Origin: Actinomadura sp. CNU-125
GTDB lineage: Bacteria; Actinomycetota; Actinomycetes; Streptosporangiales; Streptosporangiaceae
Direction of reading: 5' to 3'
Length of the DNA: 58,582 nucleotides
Assembly: GCF_001942465.1 (NCBI RefSeq)
Contig: NZ_MKJY01000233.1
Span: forward strand, 1-58,582
Shown piece by piece: positions 26,787 through 34,548 of this stretch (position 1 is its first letter; each line of letters opens with the position of its first letter). The notes below the pieces were generated by a model. It was not told the DNA's origin. It made no database searches and saw only the letters and a program-made list of their open reading frames with translations. The position numbers were made by a program, and so were the translations under genes.

Positions 26787-26827
26787 GTTAATGCTCGTTA
26801 ACAACTCCGATGTTAATGCTCATTAAC
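26787..26827. promoter_or_regulatory. two tandem TetR-type operators
   Basis: GTTAATGCTCGTTAAC (26787-26802) and GTTAATGCTCATTAAC (26812-26827) differ at one base, and each has GTTAA/TTAAC arms. Their starts are 25 bases apart in the 76-base gap between the leucine operon and the divergent tetR gene. Self-regulation plus control of the operon is the natural reading. Confidence 0.85.
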
Positions 26828-26849
26828 TGGATTCGTCTACACTTGCCGC

Positions 26850-27473
26850 ATGACCTCCCGACCCGCCGAGGCGGCCCCGGGCGGGCCCGAACCCGGGCCG
26901 CCGCCGAACCCGCGCCGGGCGGAGATCCTGGCGGCCGCCGCCGAACTGTTCGCGCGCCGCGGCTACCACGGCACGTCCATCGGCGACGTCGGCCGCGCCG
27001 TCGGGCTCACCGGCCCGGCCCTCTACCGGCACTTCCGCGGCAAGGAGGCCGTCCTCGCCGAGATGCTGCTGGACATCAGCGAACGCCTGCTCGCCGAGGG
27101 CGCCCGCGCCGCCGACCCCGACCCGTCGCGCGCCCTGGACGCCCTGCTGCGCTGGCACATCGCGTTCGCGCTGGACAACCCCGCGCTGATCACCGTGCAC
27201 GAGCGCGAACTCGACAACGTCCCCGAGGACCAGCGGCACCGCGTCCGCCGACTGCAGCGCGCGTACGTCGAGAAATGGGTCACCGTCCTGCGCCGCCGGA
27301 CGCCCGCGCTGCCCGACGACCGCACCCGCGCGGCCGTCCACGCCTGCTTCGGGCTGCTGAACTCCACCCCGCGCAGCGCCGCGGGCCTCGATCGCGCCGC
27401 GATGGGCGACCTGCTGCACGCCATGGCCCGCTCCGCCTTCGACGGCGCCGCACCCGGCGGTGAGACGGTCTAG
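26850..27473 (+). CDS. TetR-family regulator of the leucine-catabolic operon
   Basis: 207 residues. N-terminal HTH: RRAEILAAAAELFARRGYHG, SIGDVGRAVGLTGPALYRHF and RGKEAVLAEML. The C-terminal ligand domain (ALDALLRWHIAFALDNPALI ... VRRLQRAYVEKWVTVLRR) resembles acyl-CoA-responsive TetR proteins found next to liu or fatty-acid genes. Divergent from the carboxyltransferase gene across two matching operators. Shares a CTAG with the convergent cbiZ so that both stop codons overlap. Confidence 0.9.
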   Translation: MTSRPAEAAPGGPEPGPPPNPRRAEILAAAAELFARRGYHGTSIGDVGRAVGLTGPALYRHFRGKEAVLAEMLLDISERLLAEGARAADPDPSRALDALLRWHIAFALDNPALITVHERELDNVPEDQRHRVRRLQRAYVEKWVTVLRRRTPALPDDRTRAAVHACFGLLNSTPRSAAGLDRAAMGDLLHAMARSAFDGAAPGGETV

Positions 27474-28195
27474 CCCCGCTCCGCCAGCAGGGCGGCGTAG
27501 CCGACGGCGCCCGCGTGCACGGCCTCGTGGACGGCGCGCGCGAGCCGCGACCCCCACACCGAGCGCGGCCCCGCGAACGGTTCGGGCGTCCCCGCCTCCG
27601 GGACGGCGACGCACACGGCGTCCGACGCGGTGCCCGTGCAGGGGAACCCGGCTTCGAGCAGCGCCTGCGTCTTCGCCTCCGTGACGGTGACCACCGCGTT
27701 CACCAGCGCCGCGTCGGTCAGCGGAACCGGGACGACGGCGAGCACGTTGATCGTCCCGGGACGCCACGTCGCGGTTTCCCCGCGCGGGCGGGGGCGAGGT
27801 CGTCGAGGCGCATCGGTGCCAGTTCGGGGTCGGGCGCGCCCTCCGGCGCCGCCGCCCACGTCGGGACCCGCAGGCCCACGGTCGCCGCCGCCTCGACGCC
27901 GCCGTCCGCGCCCCGCACCGTCCCGCTCGACGGCGGCGGCCGTCAGCATCCCCACGCCCGGCCCGGCCAGGCCGTGGGACGCGGCCAGCTCGTCCAGGTG
28001 CGCGACCGGGTCGGTGCGCGAGTACCCGCCCGGGACCTGCGCGTTCAGCACCCAGCGGACCGGCCCGATCCCGCCGCCGACCATCGCCGACGAGATCGCG
28101 CGCCACCCGCCGCCCGCCCGCCACACCGTCGAGGCGAGCCGGGCGCCGTCCTCGGTCCGCCAGGTCGATTCGAGGGCCACCGGCACGTCGTTCAC
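27470..28195 (-). CDS. cbiZ: adenosylcobinamide amidohydrolase (compensating frameshifts)
   Basis: Removes the aminopropanol (or lower-ligand arm) from adenosylcobinamide to give adenosylcobyric acid for salvage. N-terminal SSAMVGGGIGPVRWVLNAQV and HLDELAASHGL, then GPGVGMLTAAAVERDG. The frame changes near 27912, gives EAAATVGLRVPTWAAAPEGA and then APDPELAP, and returns near 27780 to TATWRPGTINVLAVVPVPLT, EAKTQALLEAG and TGTASDAVCVAVP. The middle frame fits the family, so two compensating indels are likely. GTG 28195 overlaps the stop of the ABC ATPase gene (GTGA). Its place after btuD supports the role. Confidence 0.87.
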   Translation of the reverse strand: MNDVPVALESTWRTEDGARLASTVWRAGGGWRAISSAMVGGGIGPVRWVLNAQVPGGYSRTDPVAHLDELAASHGLAGPGVGMLTAAAVERDGAGRGRRRRGGGDRGPAGPDVGGGAGGRARPRTGTDAPRRPRPRPRGETATWRPGTINVLAVVPVPLTDAALVNAVVTVTEAKTQALLEAGFPCTGTASDAVCVAVPEAGTPEPFAGPRSVWGSRLARAVHEAVHAGAVGYAALLAERG

Positions 28196-28962
28196 GGGCG
28201 CTCCAGAGACAGGACGGGCCGTCCGCCGGGCCCCACGGCGACGTGGACGCGCGCGTCGAAATGCTCCTCGACCGCGTCCTTGGTCAGGACCTCGCGGGGC
28301 GTCCCGGCCGCCGCGACGCGCCCGCCCGCCAGCAGGACGAGGGAGTCGGCGTACTGCCCGGCCAGCGTCAGGTCGTGGATCGTCGTCACCACGGTCAGCC
28401 CGTCCGACAGGCGCAGCCGGTCGATGAGCTCCATCACCTGCTGCTGATGGCCGATGTCGAGCGCGGACGTCGGCTCGTCCAGCAACAGGACGGACGTCTG
28501 CTGCGCCAGCGCGCGCGCCAGCACCACACGCTGCCGCTCACCGCCGGACAGGTGATCCAGTGGGCGGCCTGCGAACGACGTGAGGTCCAGGCGGTCGAGC
28601 ACCTCGCCCGCTATGGCACGGTCCCGCGCGCTCTCTCGGCCGAGATGGGGAATGTAGGGGGAGCGGCCCAGCAGCGTGTAGTCGAAGACCGTCATCCCGG
28701 CCGGAAGATTGGGGGTCTGCGGCGCGTACGCGACCACGCGGGCCCGCCGCCTCGGCTTGAGGGCCCGCAGGTCCTCGCCCGCGACCAGCACCTCGCCCTC
28801 GGCGGGCAGCAGCCCGAGGATCGATCGCAGCAGCGTCGATTTGCCCGCCCCGTTCGGCCCGATCACCGCCGTCCACGAACCCGCCGGAACGTCCAGCGAG
28901 ACGCCGCCGAGCACCGGCCGTCCGCCCAGCTCAACGCCGAGCCCGCGCGCTTCCACCGTCAC
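28192..28962 (-). CDS. btuD: cobalamin/cobinamide ABC transporter ATPase
   Basis: 256 residues from GTG 28962, overlapping the permease stop (GTGA). Walker A GPNGAGKST (35-43), Q-loop region YAPQTPNLPAGM, signature LSGGERQRVVLARAL, Walker B VLLLDEPTSALD, and H-loop TTIHD. FecE/BtuD-type family; iron-siderophore systems look alike, but the riboswitch and cbiZ identify the substrate as a corrinoid. Confidence 0.93.
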   Translation of the reverse strand: MTVEARGLGVELGGRPVLGGVSLDVPAGSWTAVIGPNGAGKSTLLRSILGLLPAEGEVLVAGEDLRALKPRRRARVVAYAPQTPNLPAGMTVFDYTLLGRSPYIPHLGRESARDRAIAGEVLDRLDLTSFAGRPLDHLSGGERQRVVLARALAQQTSVLLLDEPTSALDIGHQQQVMELIDRLRLSDGLTVVTTIHDLTLAGQYADSLVLLAGGRVAAAGTPREVLTKDAVEEHFDARVHVAVGPGGRPVLSLERP

Positions 28963-30074
28963 GTCTCCACCTGCCTGCGGCTCGCGCGCAGCACCGCGAC
29001 GAAGAACGGCCCGCCGACGAACGCCGTCACCACGCCGAGCGGAAGCTCGCCGGGCGCGACGACCGTCCGCGCGACCAGGTCCGCGGCCGCCAGGAACGCC
29101 GCGCCGCCGAGCAGCGACAGCGGCAGCACGATCCGGTACGAACCGCCCGCCAGCCGGCGCACGACGTGCGGCACCACGATCCCGACGAACCCGATCAGTC
29201 CGCTCACCGCGACCGCCGACGCCGTCGCCAGCGACGCCGCGACCAGCACCGTCAGCCGGACCCGCCGCGCCGACAGCCCGAGCGACGCGGCCTCCTCGTC
29301 GCCGACGCTCAGCACGTCCAGCAGCCGCCCGTGCGCGAGCACGATCACCGTCGAGACCAGCGCGTACGGGCCGACCAGCGCGAGCTGCGCCCAGTCGGCG
29401 CCGCCGACCCCGCCGAGGATCCACGCGTAGATCCGCTGCAGCTCCTCCGTCCCGAGCTGCTGCACGAACGTCTGCACGGCGGCGAGGAACGACGACACGG
29501 CCACCCCGGCCAGGACGAGCGTGGCCGCGCCGCCCGCCGCGCCCGCCGTCCGGCCCAGCGTGTACGCGAGCAGCACGCCGAGCAGCGCCCCGGCGAACGC
29601 GGCGACCGGCACCCCGTACCCGAGGTCGTCGTGCAGCAGCACGATCACCAGCGTCGCCCCGACGCCCGCCCCCGAGGCGGCGCCGAGCAGGTACGGGTCG
29701 GCGAGCGGGTTGCGGAACACGCCCTGGTAGCCGGCCCCGGCCATGGCGAGCATCCCGCCGACCAGCGCCGCCATCAGCACCCGGGGCAGGCGCAGCTCGA
29801 ACAGCACGTTCTCCTCGATCACCGACAGGCCGGAGTCGAGGCGCACGAACGGCAGCCGGTCGGCGAGCGCCGCGAGCACCCCGCCGAACGGCAGGTCCGC
29901 GGCGCCGACGAACAGGCCCGCCAGCAGGACCGCCGCCAGCACGGCGACGGCCGTCGCGAGCGGGACGGGCCGCAGCCGCGCATGGACGGGACCGGCGGAC
30001 GGTTCCACCGGGACCGACCGGGGGGCGGTCCGGGCGTCCGGCCGTTCCCCCGGTCGCGGGAGTCGGACCTTCAC
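28959..30074 (-). CDS. btuC: cobalamin/cobinamide ABC transporter permease
   Basis: 371 residues from GTG 30074, of the FecCD/BtuC type with about ten membrane helices. Characteristic segments: ELRLPRVLMAALVGGMLAMA, GYQGVFRNPLADPYLLGAAS, the ATPase-contacting DEEAASLGLSARRVR loop, and SGLIGFVGIVVPHVVRRLAG. The N-terminal 35 residues are charged and Pro-rich before the first helix. It lies between the binding protein and the ATPase in one operon. Confidence 0.93.
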   Translation of the reverse strand: MKVRLPRPGERPDARTAPRSVPVEPSAGPVHARLRPVPLATAVAVLAAVLLAGLFVGAADLPFGGVLAALADRLPFVRLDSGLSVIEENVLFELRLPRVLMAALVGGMLAMAGAGYQGVFRNPLADPYLLGAASGAGVGATLVIVLLHDDLGYGVPVAAFAGALLGVLLAYTLGRTAGAAGGAATLVLAGVAVSSFLAAVQTFVQQLGTEELQRIYAWILGGVGGADWAQLALVGPYALVSTVIVLAHGRLLDVLSVGDEEAASLGLSARRVRLTVLVAASLATASAVAVSGLIGFVGIVVPHVVRRLAGGSYRIVLPLSLLGGAAFLAAADLVARTVVAPGELPLGVVTAFVGGPFFVAVLRASRRQVET

Positions 30075-30099
30075 GGCCGGACGCCCTCCGTTCCGGACG

Positions 30100-31020
30100 T
30101 CACCGGACCTTCCGCACGGCGTCGCCGATCGCCTTCACGAACTCCGGCAGGCGCGGGCCCCAGCGGGACGCGACGTCGTCGTCGAGCTCCACCACGCCGC
30201 CGTCCCGCACGGCCTTCAGGTCGCCCCACCCGGGACGTTCGGCGACCGTCGCGGCGTCCTGCCCGCAGCACTTGGTATCGGCGAGGAACACGAGGTCCGG
30301 GTTCTGTTCGAGCAGGTGCTCGCGGGACAGCTGCGGGTACCCGCCGCTCGCGTCCTTCGCCTCGTCGGCGACGTTCCGCAGCCCGAACAGCCCGTACACC
30401 TGGCCGATGAACGTCTTGGACGTCACGGTGTGGTACTGGTTGTCCAGCTCGTGGTAGTAGGTCAGATCATCGGCCTTACCGGCCGTTTTGACCGTCTGCT
30501 CGATGTCCGCCCGCATCGTCTGGACGAGCTTGGTGGCCTCGGCGTCGTGCCCCGTGGCCTTCCCGAGGTCGGCGATCTCGTCGTACGCCTCGTCCAGGTT
30601 CGTCGCGGCGGGCTCCAGCAGGACCGGCACGCCCACCTTCTCCAGCGCCTTGACGATGCCGTTCATGTCGTCCGACAGCACGACGAGATCGGGCTCGTAC
30701 CCGATGATCGCCTCCGCGTTCGGCGAGAAGCCCGACAGCTTCGTGCGCGGCGCGTCCTGCGGGTGGGTCGAGTACTCGTCGACCGCGACCACCTGCGCCC
30801 CGGCGCCGATCGCGAAGAGCGTCTCGGTGTGCGTGGGGGAGAGCGACACGATCTTCCCGGGCTTCTCCGGGATCGTGACCGCGCCGTTGGCGGCCTGGAC
30901 GGTGACCTTGCCGGCGCCGGCCGCGGACGCCTCCTTCTCGCCGCCCCCGCCGCCGCACGCCGAGGCGAGCGTCACGACGCCGAACACGATGGCCGCGCCG
31001 AGCGCGCGTACGGGTCTCAC
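30100..31020 (-). CDS. btuF: corrinoid-binding lipoprotein
   Basis: 306 residues from GTG 31020. A signal peptide ends in a lipobox-like LASACGGGGG, so the protein is probably lipid-anchored outside the membrane. The Fe/B12 periplasmic-binding fold reads KIVSLSPTHTETLFAIGAGA, VVAVDEYSTHPQDA and the YEPDLVVLSDD strand. The Shine-Dalgarno (AGGAGG) lies within a small hairpin at the end of the cobalamin riboswitch leader, so translation is expected to fall when B12 is abundant. Confidence 0.92.
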   Translation of the reverse strand: MRPVRALGAAIVFGVVTLASACGGGGGEKEASAAGAGKVTVQAANGAVTIPEKPGKIVSLSPTHTETLFAIGAGAQVVAVDEYSTHPQDAPRTKLSGFSPNAEAIIGYEPDLVVLSDDMNGIVKALEKVGVPVLLEPAATNLDEAYDEIADLGKATGHDAEATKLVQTMRADIEQTVKTAGKADDLTYYHELDNQYHTVTSKTFIGQVYGLFGLRNVADEAKDASGGYPQLSREHLLEQNPDLVFLADTKCCGQDAATVAERPGWGDLKAVRDGGVVELDDDVASRWGPRLPEFVKAIGDAVRKVR

Positions 31021-31200
31021 AGGAGCCTCCTGGCTCAGGGAAGCCGCGGCCCGCGCAGGACGGATCGCCCTTCCACGAGGTCGATGGTCGTCGGCGCGCA
31101 CGGAGGCGACCTGGCTCGGCCTCCAGGGGAGGACTCCACAGTTGCGGGACAGCGCCGGATTCGCACCGGACTTCGCTCCGCACGCGCTGAACTGCAAGGT
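31021..31200 (-). promoter_or_regulatory. cobalamin riboswitch leader of btuF
   Basis: Read on the minus strand, the leader contains the cobalamin-riboswitch core GGTGCGAATCCGGCGCTGTC followed by CCGCAACTGT (about 31139-31172), and a B12-box-like CCGAGCCAGGTCGCC (about 31105-31119). Just before the GTG start of btuF, GAGCC-AGGA-GGCTC can pair and cover the AGGAGG ribosome site, a plausible translational switch. Core boundaries are approximate. Confidence 0.9.
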
Positions 31201-31235
31201 TATCAGCAGGCAAAATCCGTCTCTCCGGCGAGTAC

Positions 31236-31282
31236 CGGTGTGAGTCCTCACTCCGACCTTGACGGAGTGAGGACTCACACCG
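31236..31282. promoter_or_regulatory. nested palindrome upstream of tetR/btuF
   Basis: Two 20-base arms (31236-31255 and 31263-31282) are perfect reverse complements around a 7-base loop. Each arm itself contains a dyad: GTGAGTCCTCAC and GTGAGGACTCAC. The element ends 13 bases before the tetR start and lies just before the riboswitch leader on the other strand. It probably contains two TetR operators; a hairpin role in RNA is an alternative. Confidence 0.75.
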
Positions 31283-31295
31283 TACGGTCGGCGGC

Positions 31296-32092
31296 ATGGA
31301 CCCGGTCGAGAACCGCCGCCGCGCCCCCGGGATGAGCCCCGAACGCCGCCGCGAAATGATCGTGCGCGCCGCCCTGCCCCTGGTCGGCGAGCACGGCAGC
31401 GCCGTCACCACCGGCCGGATCGCCCGCGCCGCCGGCATCGGCGAGGCCACGATCTTCCGGGTGTTCGCCGACAAGGACGAACTGCTCGACGCGTGCGTCG
31501 CCGAGGCGCTCCGCCCCGACCGGGTCGTCGCCGAGATCGCCGCGATCGCGCCGGACGCACCGCTGCCCGTCCGGCTCGCCGAGGCCGCCCGGGCCATGGA
31601 AGCGCACCTCACCCGCATCGGCCTGGTCCTCGGCGCCCTGCACGCCACCGGCCGCCGAGCCGCCGCGGCCGCGGCGCGGACGACCGCACCGGCCGGGCCG
31701 CCGAAGGCCCCGCGAGCCCCGAGACCGGCGCCGCCGCCACCGATCGCGACGCGGCCATCGGCGGTGACGCCGCTTTCGGTCGAGACGCCGCCACCGACCG
31801 CGACGCGTCCACCGGTCGCGACGCGTCCATTGATCGCGGTGCGTCCACGCACCGCGGCACGTCCACCGAACGCGACGCGTCTGCGGATCGCACGCGGGCC
31901 GCCGTCGCCGTCCTGTTCGAGCCCGAGCGCGACCGGCTCCGCCTGCCGCCCGAACAGGCGGCCGACCTGTTCCTGGGCCTGATGTTCAGCCGAGCCCGGC
32001 CGCCGGCCGGATCGTCCGCGCCCGTCCTCTCCTTGGAGCGGTTCGTGGACGTGTTCCTGCACGGCGCGATCACGGAAGGGAAACCCGAATGA
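31296..32092 (+). CDS. TetR-family regulator with hexapeptide-repeat insert (one frameshift)
   Basis: About 265 residues. HTH at the N-terminus: RRREMIVRAALPLVGEHGSA, TTGRIARAAGIGEATIFRVF and ADKDELLDACV. After LVLGALHATG the frame changes by one base near 31665. In the new frame a linker (DRTGRAAEGPASPETGAA) leads to about eight TDRDAS-like hexapeptides (31739-31897), then AVAVLFEPERDRLRLPPEQA, ADLFLGLMFSRARP and ERFVDVFLHGA, the normal TetR C-terminal helices. The repeats therefore sit inside the ligand-binding domain. The stop overlaps the VOC start (ATGA), so that gene is its likely target and partner. The in-frame C-terminus supports a sequencing indel rather than a dead gene. Confidence 0.8.
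31739..31897 (+). repeat. 18-bp minisatellite inside the tetR gene
   Basis: Eight consecutive 18-base units plus a partial one, from 31739, for example ACCGACCGCGACGCGTCC (31793), ACCGGTCGCGACGCGTCC (31811) and ATTGATCGCGGTGCGTCC (31829). They encode [TIF]-x-R-[DG]-A-[AS] hexapeptides. Units 4 and 5 are nearly identical and outer units are more diverged, as expected from expansion by slippage. Confidence 0.88.
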
Positions 32093-32466
32093 CGATCACG
32101 CTGAACCACACGATCGTGACGGCCGCCGACAACGACGCGTCCGCACGGTTCTTCGCCGACGTGATGGGCCTCGCGTACACCGGCCCGCACCCCGCCGCGG
32201 GCCACTTCGTGCCCGTCCGGGTGAACGACGCCCTCACGCTCGACTTCATGACCGTCCCCGACGCGCGAGGCCACCACCTGGCGTTCGACGTCGACCCGGA
32301 CACGTTCGACGCGGTCGTCGGACGCCTTGAGGCGCGCGGCGCCCCCTACGGCGACCACCCCGCCCACCCGGACAACGGGCGCGTCGACCACGATCACCCG
32401 CTCGGACGCCGCGGGCTGTACTTCGCCGATCCCGGCGGCAACCTCTACGAGATCATCGCGCCGTGA
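32089..32466 (+). CDS. VOC (glyoxalase/dioxygenase-fold) family protein
   Basis: 125 residues, one vicinal-oxygen-chelate module: ITLNHTIVTAADNDASARFF, HFVPVRVNDALTLDFM and GLYFADPGGNLYEIIAP, with a His near residue 7 and a Glu near the end as likely metal ligands. Co-expressed with the upstream tetR (ATGA). Could be a detoxifying lyase, antibiotic-binding protein or dioxygenase; sequence does not decide. Its 3' end overlaps the convergent LLM gene by 14 bases. Confidence 0.9.
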   Translation: MTITLNHTIVTAADNDASARFFADVMGLAYTGPHPAAGHFVPVRVNDALTLDFMTVPDARGHHLAFDVDPDTFDAVVGRLEARGAPYGDHPAHPDNGRVDHDHPLGRRGLYFADPGGNLYEIIAP

Positions 32467-33364
32467 CCGACCTGAGGAACCCGCGGGTCCGCCGCCGCTC
32501 CTCGCCCGGCATGAACTCCCCGGCCACGAAGTCGGTGACGCCCGCCGCGGCCAGTTCCTCCAGCCGCGTCCCCACCGCGTCCTCGTCCCCGATGATCGCG
32601 AGGTCCTCCGGGCCCTTCGCCCCCTCGCGGTCCATCATCGCCCGGTAGGACGGCAACGTCCCGTACACCTCGAACGCCATCGCCGCACGCTCCCGCGCGC
32701 GCTCCGCGTCGCCGGTGATGCAGACGGGCAGCACGCACACGATGCGCGGAGCGGGCCGTCCCGCGGTCTCGGCGGCCTCCACGATGGTCGGCGCGATGTG
32801 GTCGCGGACGGTCGCGGGCCCCGTCATCCACAGGACCGTCCCGTCCGTCCGCTCCGCCGCCAGCCTCAGCATCTTCGGCCCCAGCGCCGCGAGCAGCACC
32901 GGCACCCGCCCCTCGTTCGGCACGCCCAGCGAGATGTGCCCGCGCACGGTGTCGCCGTCGAACGCCGCTGTCTCGTCGTTCAGCAGCGGCAGCAGCACCG
33001 ACAGGTACTCGTCCATGTGCCGCAGCGGACGGCGGAAATCGAACCCGTACATGTCCTCGATCACGACCTTGTGCGACAGGCCGAGGCCGAGCGTCAGCCG
33101 TCCGTCCAGCGCGAGCGCCACCGTCCGCGCCTGCTGCGCCAGCGCCGCCGGATGCCGCGGATACGACGGGACCACCGCCGTCCCGAGCTCGATCCCCGCG
33201 ACCCCGCTCCCCGCGACGGCGAGCGCCGTCAGCGCGTCCATCCCGAAGATGTTCGACATCCACGCCGACGCGAACCCGTCGTCCGCGGCCTTCCGCACGT
33301 CGTCGCCGAGCCTGGCGAGCGCGTCCGGCCCGCTCCGTTCGCCGAGCGAAACACCGATGCGCAT
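32453..33364 (-). CDS. LLM-class F420-dependent oxidoreductase
   Basis: 303 residues from ATG 33364, behind GGGAGG. Luciferase-like TIM barrel with the F420-family pattern: RIGVSLGERSG, SAWMSNIFGMDALTALAVAG, ELGTAVVPSYPRHPAALAQQ, RLTLGLGLSHKVVIEDMYG and GRVPVLLAALGPKMLRLAAE. Uses F420 (or FMN) for hydride transfer to an unknown substrate. Followed closely on the same strand by nothing; the small gene at 33375 lies just upstream. Confidence 0.9.
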   Translation of the reverse strand: MRIGVSLGERSGPDALARLGDDVRKAADDGFASAWMSNIFGMDALTALAVAGSGVAGIELGTAVVPSYPRHPAALAQQARTVALALDGRLTLGLGLSHKVVIEDMYGFDFRRPLRHMDEYLSVLLPLLNDETAAFDGDTVRGHISLGVPNEGRVPVLLAALGPKMLRLAAERTDGTVLWMTGPATVRDHIAPTIVEAAETAGRPAPRIVCVLPVCITGDAERARERAAMAFEVYGTLPSYRAMMDREGAKGPEDLAIIGDEDAVGTRLEELAAAGVTDFVAGEFMPGEERRRTRGFLRSVTAR

Positions 33365-33374
33365 GCAACCTCCC

Positions 33375-33593
33375 TTATCGACCGTCGGGCGAGTACCGTT
33401 CGGCGATCTCCCGGTCGCGTTCGGCCCAGAACCGCTGCCGCGTGGCCGCCTGCAGATGCAGTTCGGCCTCCTCCGGGTGCGCCGCGGCCATCCGCTCCAG
33501 CAGCGCCGCCGCGCGCTCGTGCGCGCGCGCCGACGACACCAAAGCGCCGCACGCGTGCTCGCCCGGTGACGCACCGCCCCGCCGCGCCTTCAC
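33375..33593 (-). CDS. small helical protein, unknown function
   Basis: 72 residues from GTG 33593. Mostly helical and charged: SSARAHERAAALLERMAAAH, PEEAELHLQAATRQRFWAER. It ends ten bases before the LLM gene and could be its operon partner. The amphipathic pattern and neighbour spacing support coding, but the start has no strong ribosome site and I recognise no family. Confidence 0.45.
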   Translation of the reverse strand: MKARRGGASPGEHACGALVSSARAHERAAALLERMAAAHPEEAELHLQAATRQRFWAERDREIAERYSPDGR

Positions 33594-33692
33594 CGGCGTC
33601 GCATGGTCGTCGCCCCCCGGGGCCGATCGACCAGCCCTCCCGACACATTGCCCTACTACCCCGCGACCCGCCCGTTCAGCCCCACCCGCCCA

Positions 33693-33709
33693 TGTCCGAT
33701 CATTGGACA
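33693..33709. promoter_or_regulatory. inverted repeat directly before the hydrolase start
   Basis: TGTCC-GATCATT-GGACA ends one base before the GTG of the alpha/beta hydrolase gene at 33711. A dyad at this place would block transcription or ribosome entry; no regulator can be assigned. Confidence 0.4.
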
Positions 33710-33710
33710 C

Positions 33711-34472
33711 GTGCCGACTCCCGAACCGCTCACGCTCCGCACCGCCGACCGGGTCCGCATCGACGCCGGACACCTCCCGGGGCCGGACGGCCTGTGCTTC
33801 GTCCTCGCGCACGGATTCACCTGCTCGTGGCGGCAGCCCGCGCTGCGGCGGATCGCCGGGGTGCTGAACCGGTTCGGCGGCGTGGTCGGCCTCGACTTCC
33901 GCGGCCACGGCGCGTCCGGCGGCCGCTCCACGGTCGGCGACCGCGAGGTCCTCGACATCGAGGCCGCCGTCGGCGCCGCCCGCCGCCGCGGCTACGAGCG
34001 CGTCGCCGTCACCGGCTTCTCGATGGGCGGCGCCGTCGCCGTCCGGCACGCCGCCCTGCACGGGGGCGTCGACGCCGTCGTCTCGGTCAGCGCACCCGCC
34101 CGGTGGTACTACCGCGGCACCGTCCCGATGCGCCGCGTCCACTGGGCCATCGAGCGCCGCAGCGGCCGCCTCGCCGTCCGGCTCGCCCGCGGCACCCGCA
34201 TCGCGCCCGCCGGATGGGACCCCGTCCCCGAGGCCCCGCACGAGGTCGCCGGACGCATCGCGCCCGTCCCGTTCCTCGTCGTCCACGGCGACGCGGACGC
34301 CTTCTTCCCCCTGGAGCACGCGCACCAGCTCTACGGGGCTGCTCGCGACCCGCGCGAACTGTGGGTGGAACCGTCCTTCGGGCACGCCGAGGTCGCAGCC
34401 ACCCCCGACCTGATCACCCGCATCGCCCGGTGGACCACCGAAGCCGCGGCCGTGTCCGCGCACCACGAGTGA
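33711..34472 (+). CDS. alpha/beta hydrolase
   Basis: 253 residues from GTG 33711. Features: oxyanion motif AHGFTCSW (HG), strand GVVGLDFRGHGASGGRST, nucleophile elbow VTGFSMGGAVAV (Ser), acid in HGDADAFFPLEHA and catalytic His in FGHAEVAA. A soluble serine hydrolase; the substrate is unknown. Upstream in-frame codons to 33603 are Pro-rich and unlikely to be translated. Confidence 0.88.
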   Translation: MPTPEPLTLRTADRVRIDAGHLPGPDGLCFVLAHGFTCSWRQPALRRIAGVLNRFGGVVGLDFRGHGASGGRSTVGDREVLDIEAAVGAARRRGYERVAVTGFSMGGAVAVRHAALHGGVDAVVSVSAPARWYYRGTVPMRRVHWAIERRSGRLAVRLARGTRIAPAGWDPVPEAPHEVAGRIAPVPFLVVHGDADAFFPLEHAHQLYGAARDPRELWVEPSFGHAEVAATPDLITRIARWTTEAAAVSAHHE

Positions 34473-34548
34473 CCTGCGCCGATCCGAAGTTATCCACAAC
34501 CCGCGATCCCGCTTCCAAGCCTCGCTCCCGCCGGGCAGCATCGTTTCC

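Noticed and set aside
31739..31897. CRISPR or transcription-factor array in the 18-bp repeats
   Set aside because: The units are in frame with the C-terminal TetR segment and encode a regular hexapeptide, so they are coding repeats.
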